Source of the DNA: Lutjanus erythropterus
Lineage: Eukaryota > Chordata > Actinopteri > Lutjaniformes > Lutjanidae
Assembly: GCA_020091685.1 (NCBI GenBank)
Contig: CM034603.1
Span: 3,861,848 to 3,925,847 of the forward strand
DNA length: 64,000 nt
Reading direction: 5' to 3'
Under the pieces are notes generated by a model. That model was not told where the DNA came from. It ran no database searches and was given only the letters and a program-made list of their open reading frames with translations. A program made the translations under genes and the position numbers. Position 1 is the stretch's first letter; every line of letters begins with the position of its first letter. This document shows, one piece after another, positions 27,401 through 39,400 of the stretch.

Positions 27401-30400
27401 AAACTGCCCAGAAGTTTAATGATTTTTTTTTTATATAAATGCCACAGCCATAAAACTTGTGCTTGATGTAGACTAGGGGAATATCTCTTCTTAGTAGGCT
27501 GGTGTGAAAACTGAAATTCAGTAACTATCAGTGGTGGAAGAAGTACTCAGATATCTTTTGTTTTAGTGAAAGTAGCAATATCACAGTGTACAATACCCCA
27601 GTACAAGTAAAAGTATAAAATGTATACATAAGTAAAAGAAGCATTATCAGCAAAGTGTACATTTATGAAAGCCAAGCACAGCTGTACGTGCAAATATTTT
27701 CAGTGCCATTATCTCTGGATCACAAGTGAGTTATTTTGATTGTGATAAGAAAGCTTGTTTTCTCATGATAATAGGCTCATTTATCTTGTTCTCTCGAGAA
27801 AACAAGTATTGTCATCTTGAGATGACAAAATTATTCACTTGTGATCTCAATAACAGCCTTAAAAATATTTGCAAGCACAGCCATTCTTAGCTTCCATTGT
27901 GCATGAACTGTCTTCTATTTTTGATCCTATATCAATTCCTGTCCCTGTCTCAGGCTGTCCACCACACAGAATGTAAACAGCTCATACTGCGTTGGTTCAC
28001 CCAAGCAGTACCAACTCTGTCCAAACCAGGTATGAAGCTTCATTTATATTAATGCTATACTGATTAGTTCTTTATTGAATCATTAGCATTAAAACATTGA
28101 GATTCACTGGAAGAAATTAGTAAAAATACTGTTAAGCAGTCTTTATGCTGTTGTGTTTTTCAGGCCTGCCCCAGCCCCAGTGTTAGCTTCAAACAGCATC
28201 AGTGTTCCCAATTCAATTCTAAAGCCTTTGGAAGAAGATATTATCAGTGGATACCTCTTTACCCAGGTATTATACAAATCCATTAGTCATTCTTCTGTCC
28301 AGCTGTCTGTTGTATTTGCACATGTAGGTATCAGTCTTCAACACAGGTATAGGAAACCATAATGCCTCGGTCTGGCCTCAGCCATACTCTTCAAGCCATA
28401 CTTGACATACAGTATAATATTTAATTCAAGTGGTATGTTTTCCTTTATGAAATGAAATGAAAATAAGTTTTTGCACAATTGAACATTGTTGAGTTAACCA
28501 CATGCAACTAATTGCTCATTACTTTTTAAACTTCATTACACAGAAATCTTATGCTGTGCTGTCAGTGATGTAAATACGTTTTTAAATATGTAATTTCCTA
28601 TGTAGCTGATTACATCAGCATCTCCAATAAGCCATGTGACCTGCAGTGTACAACCATCAGTGGTGAGCGTCAGCTGCTAGTTCCCGCTCACGATGGTACC
28701 TTCTGTCGTGATACCAAATACCATGGAGTCTGCATCGAGGGAATATGTCAGGTAAGAATTATTTTTTCTGTAAGAATCACCAATATTTACTAAAAGTATT
28801 TAATACCATGCAAATATATATTTTGGTTATATACTTGTTTAAAAAGTGCTCTAACTTTTCCTCTCCTCCAGCCTGTAGGCTGTGATGGGCAGCTGTACAG
28901 CAGTAAGACAGTAGACAGATGTGGAGTGTGTGGAGGCAACGGGACATCATGCCAACGCGTCTCTGGATCATACAGGAAGGCACTCACACAGTTAGGTAAC
29001 ACACACACAAACACACATGTAGACAGATGTGCATACAAGTATAAATGATGTACCATCATGATAAAAGTCAAGTTATCTAGTGTTGAATTTGGTTACACTC
29101 AGCTATACCACATATTCTGCAAGGAAACAGTTATCTGGCCTTCAGTAGCCCACTCATCCAATTCCACTGTAATTAATGTTCATGACATGTTTCCTGCAGA
29201 ACGTCTTGATTTAGAAGCCTGAAACTAGTGTGATGGCTGTTATAACTTCACAAAGACTATTGCAAATTATAGGGTTGGGCTGATAGCTGATGCCATCGTC
29301 CATTGCGATGGCTGACAGTCATCAACCACTGAGCCCTTTACCATCTTAACATTGTGATTTAAAAGCATTCTGTATTTGAGGGAGTGTATCCCTTTAGAGT
29401 TGCCATAAAGTTGTTCTGTGTTTCTAAAATGTGGTCGCAGCTGTTACTGCTGTTCTTTGCATTACATCTCCATGTTGTCTTTATTATTTTCTTATTAGAC
29501 ACAACTAAGTTACTAATTGATTGTTATGTGATGCAGAGATAAAGACCCTTTTAGATGCAGTAATGATAGTATTTGAATGCTAGAGAGATGGTGATTTAAT
29601 TGTAATTCTTTGGGCCTTAGTGGTAGTGTTTGGTTTGGACTGTTTTATAGACTGTGTTATATTCAAGTGTTAAGTGTTAATAATAGTTTGTACTAGACAG
29701 CCAGTGTATTATATTCAAGCCCCAAACCAGTTTTCCACATAAAATGCTGTGTGTCATAAATAGACTATATTTATCTACATGGAGCCATCTAAAATCCACA
29801 ATATCTAACAATATGAAAAATTAATAATAGCACCTTACTTATTACTTGGTATCAAAATTATTAAGTTACATTACTTGTTAAATTTCTTTTGTGCCTTGTT
29901 TTCAGTGTTATTGCATTCCAAAGTTGAACTCTTGATCCACTGAACCCTCTGCAAGCTTTTGTTGTTAGCTGACCAGTGTGGGGCCTTCAAATTAGATTCC
30001 ATTATCACATATTCTCTCTCAAGGAGCCAAACAAACACAAAGTAATGACAACACCTGCACCAGTGGAAGTATTGTCTCTCTTATCCTCCATCCTTCATTT
30101 AGCTTTTATTCAGCTACTAGCTAACGTGACCTGCCCTGACCTGCCGCATGTACACATCATGAAAAGATTGCATACCTAGGTCAAAAAGTAACTTGAAGTA
30201 ATAACTATATATAATTACTGTTTTGGAAATTGTAAGCCCTTACACTACTCATTAGTGGAAAACCTAACTGCTACACTTCCCAACACTGTTGCTGAGTCAC
30301 TGGGAAGAGGATACGGGTGTACAAGAAGAGAAATGTGCGTCCATACAATGGAAAGGACATTTGATTCTATGAAAACAATTTAGTCTATTTTAAGATTTTA

Positions 30401-33400
30401 TTTAGTCACATTGTAACCAGTGTCAACTAGGGCTGCACAATTTGGGAAAAAAGTCATATTGCCATTATTTACTGCGATACAGTTAGTTGAATGATTAATT
30501 TTGCATTACAATTTTCATGTTCACTGAAAAAAAACTGTGATGATATGGTATTTATTGAGCTCTGGACCAAGCAAACATGTTTTCTTTTATCTGTAGAACA
30601 AGGTTTTTAGGCCAGGACATCTATGCAACACTACAGTATCGCATTATGATGCTGTTTTCTCACACATTTGTGTATATATATATCATATATTGCATATATT
30701 CATTCATACATTGAGGTTTTATTGCGATTGTGATTAATTGTGCAGCCCTAGTGTCGGCACAATAATATGGAGATTTAGTCACAGTTATTGCTTTTATTGT
30801 AGTCTTATCAACATTTTGTCTTCGTCAAGGAATGAAATGTTGTTGACTAATATTTCATTGTAGTTTTCACTAAAGAAATTAATACTGTACTGAAATCACA
30901 AAAAATAATATTTTTCATATTTTGGTATCTATCCTTTTAGAGCACTTTGGTTTTGTATTCCATATCAGTAAAATTACTCAAAAGAAGGCATTTGACATCC
31001 CAGCACAGTCTGTCTTTTGCTTCATTTTGTATACAATTTTGTTGTGATGCTTCCTGTTCACAGTTCACAACAGACAACTGTGCCAGTGTTTAAAGTAAAT
31101 GTGTCTGTCCTCAGGCTACGTGTTCATCACCAATATCCCAGCTGGAGCTTCAGACATTCAGATCATAGAGAGACATAAGACTGAGAACATCCTGGGTGAG
31201 AACCTACAACTTCTTTAAGGTCAATAAACTGAGTACAAAATCGACAGCTTTTAATCAACATGTAAAGCATAGAAGTAGGATTATATTCTACTATAGAATT
31301 ATATGTTTTTAACATATTAATTTGAGATCAGACTAAACTTGTAAGGACCTATATTTGTAGTGATTGCACAAAGATCATTTTGATCTTCTTGCCAAATTCT
31401 GGGTAATGTGGTAATTGGTCTTTCCGAAAAAGAAAAAAAGAACCAGTAACTATATTGTACTGTAGCTACCATTATCTTGAAAATGACTTTTTCTTTGGGT
31501 TTTTTGGGGGGTTCTGATCCAGTACTGAATATGACTGTCTTAGTCCCTCCCCCTGACTTTTCCTCTCCTCTCTAGCCCTATCAGATGAATCTGGTCACTT
31601 CTTCTTTAACGGAAACACCGTGTTCGACAACCCTCAAAACTTCCGTGTGGCAGGAACAGTGTTTAAATACAGACGTCCAAGTAATGTGTTCTCTGATGGG
31701 CTGGAATATATCATTGCCCAGGGACCCACGCTTCAGGGCCTCAATGTTATGGTAATACACACACACATTTGTGTCTCATTTTACTATAATAAAAAAATGA
31801 TTTCATGAAGTAGTTAACCTGTGATTTTCTCTTTGTACATGAAGTATTACAACCTGAATGGGAAACTCCCCCATATCACCTACGAGTACACTATCCCCCG
31901 CACATCTCATGACATCACAGCTGTAGAGGGCATCACCACAGGCCCCTCCCAGTCACATCTTAACCTCACCTATAATGAGGTTAACGAGGACATCAGAGGG
32001 GATCAATTTAGAGCGACAAATCACAGCAGAGGGAGTGTGACGTCTGTACATCACTACGACACCCAGCTGGGAGCTGATGGCCAGTCAGATGTCCATCTGG
32101 AGGAAGATGAGGAGGAAGATGTAGTGTGGGAGATCAGGACACCCAGCCCTCCACCGCCAGCCGCCATTTTGGTCTACAGACCGGCAGATGTCACCAGTCA
32201 TGTGTTCAGCCATAATGACGTTGAGGAGCGGGGACCTCCAGTGCCATCCAGCTACCGTGAGTCAGAGACTGATCTGACAGATCAGTCTTTTTTTTTTTTT
32301 AATACAGTAGATTTATTGAGTTTTCTTATTTTCCACAAGAACAATAATAAAAACAAACAGACATGATAGCAATATCAATGCAAACAAATAAACAAACAAA
32401 AAACAGTTCAGATCAACAAACATAGGTTGTTACAGGAAATAGTCCATATTGAAGGATAATCACAGAATATAAAAATTAATGTTCAGGAGACTCCTTGTAA
32501 GATAATGGAGGAGAAATCATGTCCAGTATCATTCAGGTAGGACTGCCAGACTCTGTAAGATCTACTTTGACATGTAAAATACTTGTAAGATTCAAATTCA
32601 GTTTTACATTTTAAACATTTTGTCCAAGTACAGATGGATATTTTTTTGGCATGACTCCAAATCTCCTCCCATCTCTCTTCATCAATAGTCACTGACAGTT
32701 CCTTCCCCCACAAACCCTTAATCATATGTGTCTTTATAGGAGACATGCCATTCATTACATGATATAACGAACTCAGAGTCACCTTCTCTGGTTGTTGAAA
32801 CAGCGTTTTCTCAACAGTAGATATCTCAAGATTATCCACAAAAGTCATGCTCTTTATAATGTCATACATATAATGTGTGATTTGCAAGAAATGCTAAAAA
32901 TCTTGCTTTGGATAATTTGAACCTCTACATGGCTGGCTGATCACCATTCCTTTTAAGTACTGATTGTTATCGGATTAGCTTGATACTTTTAAAGACTGGT
33001 AAGTTGTGCATAGACTCTGTCAGTAGACAGTTCAATGCTGAAATGATTAGTCAGCTGACAGTTACAATATAAAAATTGGTTTGTTATAGCTTTTCAAAAT
33101 CAAAGGCTAGATTGCTTCTCTGTTTCATATAACTGCGTGATGTAATCATATGAAACAGGCTTTTTTTGTTGGCAACAGAACCTTAAGATCATTGTCATTT
33201 TGTCAGTCTGTCCATTTGTATGCTTCCAGAGCAGGGATATATTGACCACAAGCCACTGCCACTGCTTTGAAAAAAATAGTTTTTGTTCCACACTATGCCT
33301 TATTTCATACTCATGCACGCTATCACACTATAGTTGATTCTGTGACCAAGATATGTACTGAGTGGGATGTTTCACACTTGAAACGGCTCTAAAACTATGA

Positions 33401-36400
33401 CTATGTAATGGGGGACAGGGGGACACTGTAACTGACCTCAAACATATCTTTCTGTATCAGAATGTCTTGTTACTTATTGGCTGTCATATAAGCCAACATG
33501 GTATGTCTATGATAATCTAATATGGCTGATGTGTCATCTCGGATGATCAGTCTCGCCCTCATGCACGCCTGGCTAATGACAACAGAAAGCTTGTGTAATT
33601 GTGTAATTGTCCTTTTGACAGCTCTCACTGGTGCCTTGATAAACAACAAATCATTTAGACCAGTGTTTCCCAAACTTTTTTCTGGGGACCAACTTTTTAA
33701 AAATGTCAAACCATCATGACCCAATTCACAACAGGCCTTATCAATAACCCCTGGGAAGTGTTAATTTGTGCAGAAATGAACTTTCCTGACCATTTTACTG
33801 ACATTTCCACATCAACTTGTATTAACTTGACATGAGGTACTGAAAACATACATACTTAATAAATGAGAAATAAATGCACTTATGTTCATTCCTCTCATCA
33901 GTAAAACAATATACACATTTCATCTTAAATTTGCTGAATTTCTTTCACAATTAATGACTTTGTGACCCAAATAAAATCTCCTGTGATCCACTGGTGGGCC
34001 CTGACTCAGTCTCTGGGAATGACTGACTTAGACTGTCTAAACAGCACTTCTTTTGGAGTAAATACTGGCCCTAACATTAGTATAATTGTTCTGTCCAGCC
34101 TCTGATGTGGACTTATCCGTGTGTCATCAGTATACTGTATCTATCTATTTGTCTCATCGCCTGTTTGTTTTTCTGGCCATTAAGGAAGCTCCTCTAACTC
34201 AATTGACGAGCCCTCCACTGCTGATGACAACACCCTCGTACTTTCTTACCCAGGTAGGAAAGACAAATGTAGCTTTTTTTTTCCACAGTTGAGTATTGAA
34301 ACACCTTTATGAGAACAATACACCTTTGTTATGCTTGTCCTCATGCTTGGAACAGGCCTCAATATGGCAAATCCTCTACACAAAGAGATTGGATACGAGG
34401 GGAAGTGGCTGGAAAGACATTATACCCTATTCAAGCATACAACATACAGACTCAACAGGTCCCAGCAACTCCATTGTGCTGTTCTGTAGCTGTACTGTGA
34501 CTTCTGACCTCTGTGTGAAGAGAAGAGACCAGAAAATATTTAAACAGAAAAAATAAAAATAAGTTTAGTTTAATACCTATTACAGAGTAGTTTTTAAAAA
34601 AGTAAAAGAAATTTTGTAAAATAAATATGTTTAATATCTGTTAATGTCTAAAGTATCATTCAATATTCATTTGTTTATATCTATTTGCAGGCAGTCAGAG
34701 TGTTCATCCTGCAACCCTGCCAGAAGACGCCCCCTACCTGCTACTGGAAGACTTACATTACAACCAGACCCACTCAAACACACACTCCCTCACACAGTCA
34801 AACACACACTCTGTCAAACACACAATCACTGATCCACATTCACCAGCAGAAACACATGCTACAGACACAGAAGTCAACACAGACCCACAGCTGGCAATAA
34901 ACTCAGATATGCTCACAGCTACTGACACACACTCTGTTACACACACAGAAACAGAACCTGGCACACACACAGACACACACAGTGTCATCTTGGTTCAGCT
35001 GCAGCAGGTGTCTGCGGTCCAGGCAGCCAACACAGAGAGGTATGATGGGACAGCTGTCACTGCATATTTGTACATTTATGGATCTTTGCTGCTTACTGCA
35101 TAATAACCTTATAATCCTGATCATTATTCATTTACCATGTGCTGTATGTACTTTATAGAGAGCAATACTTACATGATACATTCATAGTATATTACATATT
35201 TCATGTTAAAGATTTAAAATCTGTTAAAAAAAAAATGTAATGATTGTGTAGAGGCTTGCCTGTTGGTCTAAATGTTTTAACATAATCAACTTGTCAACTC
35301 ATCAACATAATAAGATAAGATAAGATATATTTTATTGTACCCAAGGGGAAAATTGGCCCAGGCAACAGTGCTACACAGCTGCAATAATCTTAAATACAAC
35401 ATATGGCCAATAATAATAAATACATACAACAAAAATAAGAAAAAGATATGTAAATGATTGCACATTCCTGTTGAGATAAAAGATATTCATAGACATTATA
35501 AAAGTAAGGAACAAATCATAATAATTATTACATTCATGGGTGTTTATAAAATGAACTTGAGGTCACAAAAGTTTTCCTGTCTTTTTATGTCTCTGTCTGT
35601 CTCTAGTAATGACTTTGATGTGGGTCTGGACCCAGATATCAGTCTGGCAGACATGTATCGCTGGAAAGTTTCTGCATATGCTCCATGCAGCTCCACCTGT
35701 ACAACAGGTAAACACACATACAACATGTAGCTACACCAATATGATAATACCCACATTTATTCTATTTGTTCTGATCATGCAGCTTGTGAAGTTCTTCAGC
35801 CACGACTGTACTAAAATACTAGTGTCTGATTGGCTAGTACTGTAGCTGTCTGTTAAAACTATACATCAGGAGACCTCATTTCCACAAAGTGACCTAAGTA
35901 AAGGTTGAACTGACTGCTAATGTTAGAAAATACTGCTCCTGACCTGCACCTCATCCATTAATGTCTTGTATTACTTGTCATTCATTATTACTTATCTAAC
36001 CTCTGACTCTGTCCAGAGGTTCTGTACTCATTTATCTGTTGCATTATCTTTATTTGCTGTGATCCCTGTCCATCTCTTCTAATACAAACTATGAGCTAGA
36101 CACACATTGTGCACATGTTTGCATGTTGCTGATCTGTTAGGCTGTTCACACCTGGTATTAACATGCATCTTGGGTGATCCTATCAAAAGAGGACAGCTCT
36201 GAGTCTGTCATTTCACACCTGGTGTTACAGTGTGTTTCCAGATGTCTCCAGTGGTTTTTCAGTTGAATGTCCAGTACTGTCCATTTGGCCGTTCAATATG
36301 AAGATTCACATATGTTCCTCTTTAATTTGGTTCAGAGTGTCTCTCCTGTTTGCTCTTTGCAGCAACACAATGTTTTTATAAGGAAAGAAACAACTTTAAT

Positions 36401-39400
36401 GTTTTGCATGTAATGTTGATTTTACAAGGTGTGAATGATTAAGAATTTTCTCTCTTGCTCATTATAAAATCAACTGAAAGAGACCCCAAATACGTCATTT
36501 GCATCACAGTGAAACAAATGACACACTTACAGAACATCAGTTGAGTAGGCGGCCCTTCAGTGTGGCCCAGGACACATTTGCGTACACACTGCTGAAAGAA
36601 TGTGGTCACATGCAGTCCAGACCACCTCTGAGTGTGGTCTGAGCGATCACATCTCAATGTGTCTTGGGTGCATTCACCTCTGTACTCAGAGCTGTCCACT
36701 TGTAATCAGATCACCCAGGGCGCATGTTTATGCCAGGTGTAAACAGTTTCTACGTCTGCACTCTGTGTTCTCCCTTTTAACACTGCGTGTTTGTGTGTGT
36801 TGCCAGGTATCACCACTAGCTATGCCCTGTGTGTACGGTATGATGGCACTGAAGTCGATGACAGTTACTGTGACTCTCTGACCAGACCTGAGCCCACACA
36901 CGAGTTCTGCACTGGAAAGGAATGCCCTCCAAGGTACTGACTCTAATAAACTGATTGACTGATTTGTCAAACTAAAACTCTTATGAAATACTCTGGAACA
37001 GTTTCATTTGCCAGTGGAAAGGAAGTGGTGATTTAAAATCAAACAAGATTATTTAAAGTATAGATCAAAGTTTGGAGATTTTTGTTGTAAAATCAGTGAC
37101 TTAAGATTATGTGTATGGGTGCAAATAACAATTATTTTCCCAGTTGTTTAATCTTTCACTTATTTTTTAGATGAATAGATTAGCCATTACATTACAGAAG
37201 CTGGAATCAAGTATTTCTTAAAAATTACTCAAATTATTAATTTTTCAAAATAGTTGGCGATTAATAATCAATTATTCAATTAATTGTTGCAGCTCTAATT
37301 ATGTGTCCTGAATCAAAGCTCTCAAAAGTCTTGAATTTTACCTCCTCTATTTTAAAAATGTTTATATGCTGTTTGTTGAGTCATACAGGCCTACAGTGTG
37401 AATTATTTTCAGTAATCTATATTTTGTATCTTTAAGTAAGGACTTGTGTATGATTTGAACATTTTTGACAATGGCGATCCCTAGTGGTCGTAACAAAAAA
37501 GACAAGGTGGCAAAGATTATCCCCAAGAAATTCAAAGCATAGGCAGAAGAGAAAGGAATGAGATTCTCTTGTTGTGACTTAAACTGTCCTACATTTTCCC
37601 AAAGATCTCACCAACTGTACTGTCTCACCACTGTCTCCTCAGATGGGAGACCAGCGGTTGGAGTGAGTGCTCTCGAACCTGCGGTGAGGGCGTTCAGTAT
37701 CGTACTGTGCGCTGCTGGAAGATGCTGTCACCTGGTCTGGACTCCTCCGTCTACGATTCACTGTGTCTGTCACATGACCTTCACAAACCAGCCAACAGAA
37801 AGGTCTGCCATGGCCAGAGCTGTGGACCCCAGTGGGAGGTGTCTGAGTGGTCAGAGGTAACACAGCAGGCCACGGTGCAATGTTTCTGATGGAGGGATGT
37901 GCAGTGGTATTGTTGATGTCGATAGCTAGTATTTTCTTGGTCACAAAATTTAGATTTTGACACTAAATTGAAGTTGAATTAGTGTTGCCAAAGCAGAAAA
38001 ACGCATAATCAACGTCCAAAAACTAAAATTGTACATTTTGTTAACCAAAGGTTTAATGAAAAGGTTTCAATCTCAGTATCAAAACATTTCCCATATAATG
38101 TCACACACCAACATTTGCAGTGAGCAGTCATCATTAACAGAAACAAGCAAACAGTAGCAGAAATAATATACATATTTTTAAGATGAAACTAAACTGGAAT
38201 TTAAAATCTGAATAATTAACTTGGCATTCATTCATTAATTTGTGGTGGGAAGCGTGGGATGGCCAAATAGCTCAAATGTCTGGAGACTTCCCTGCTCGTC
38301 CTGGAGGATCTATTACAAGAGCTATCAGGCCAGCTGGGACGTTTAATCCCTCCACCATATGCTGAGTCTGCCCTGCAGTGTCTTCCCAGTTGGTCGCCCC
38401 CAGGATATCCACAAAGGGAGGCAGCAAGGAGGCATCCTCACTGAGTATTTGCACCATCTCAGCTGGGTTCTCTCAATTCTGAGGAGCAGCAATTCAATAT
38501 TGAGGCTCTGTATAACTGCAGAACAGCACACCTCATTGGCTTGTAGGTGAAAAGGAAAGGAAAAGGAAACACATTAGCAGTATCACTTATATTGGTCATC
38601 TCTGATTAGATTGCTCATATTTTCTCCATATGCAAGTCATGATTCCCTGTCAGACAACCTAAATAGAGAGAGAACCTTTTTTTAATCAAGGGGAATCCAA
38701 TTAAGAGCAAAGCTTTCTTTCACCAATACATAATCACATATACATATACATAAGTTAAACAAATTATAAAAACATATAACCTCCAAAAATCAAGAAAAAG
38801 GTACATTACACAAGGACAAAGTGGACAGATTAAGAAAAACAGGACCATTCATTATATAAAGATTATTTTTGGGGCTTTTGCCTTTATTATGATAGTGACA
38901 GCTGAAGACATGACAGGAAAGGGGGTAGAGAGAGGGAGAATGACATGCAGCAAATGAGCTCTAATTGAAATTTAAATTGTTTAAAGTTTTAAAAGATTAT
39001 TTTCCAAAAAAAAATTTTTTTAATTTAAATCAGCGTCTCTTTCTAAAAATCATGAAGGAATTATTTTCTTTCAAGTAGAAAAGAAAGTGATTTTTGGAAA
39101 GAGACACTTCCAGAGTTTTTCAAATTTATTTTTTTTATTTTTGCTTTGAGCACCACAAGCTGGGTACCATCTATTCCCATTATATTAGAGAGAAGACAGA
39201 CATCTCTATGGCTGATATCTCCAAAACTCTGTGGCTCACACCAGAACTATCCAGAGGGATAAATAGCACTACAGACCAGATGAAAAATATCTTTTTGATT
39301 TTGGGGTGAACTGTCACTTTAAGTAATGCTGTCAGTGACAGTGAGAGTTGGTTGCTGTTGAATGATTTTTCTGAGTTCAGACTGCTGTGATATTTAAGTG

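Larger units (their letters stand above)
18190..27953 (+). other. adamtsl2 intron 3 (9.8 kb)
   Basis: No supported exon. It holds hAT-derived MITE pieces (18631-18960, 21560-21706), a hAT element with target duplication (20624-21521), a CAGTGTTGGGGAAGC repeat start (20252), a polypyrimidine block (22340-22670), a (TG)n tract, a MITE around 26010-26265 (TTCACACTAGAAATG to AAGACTGGTGTGAATCTGCC) and a repeat start at 27532. Confidence 0.6.
31845..35039 (+). other. adamtsl2: adamtsl2 exons 10-12: spacer end and variable linker
   Basis: Exon 10 finishes the spacer ([18 protein letters not shown]) and continues into an acidic stretch, [12 protein letters not shown]. Exons 11 and 12 encode a Ser/Thr/Asp-rich linker; [16 protein letters not shown] resembles a conserved patch of the human linker. 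Exon 12 then carries about 80 residues dominated by Thr-His-Ser from CACACA-rich DNA. The donor after exon 10 is CTACC|GTGAGT, and R is completed by GA from exon 11. Confidence 0.93.

Noticed and set aside
31821..32366. 181-codon single-exon frame
   Set aside because: It is exon 10 of adamtsl2 read through its donor at 32256 into the intron and LINE poly-T; only 31845-32256 is coding.
37639..37963. Minus-strand frames opposite adamtsl2 exon 15
   Set aside because: Shadow of a conserved TSP1-encoding exon.
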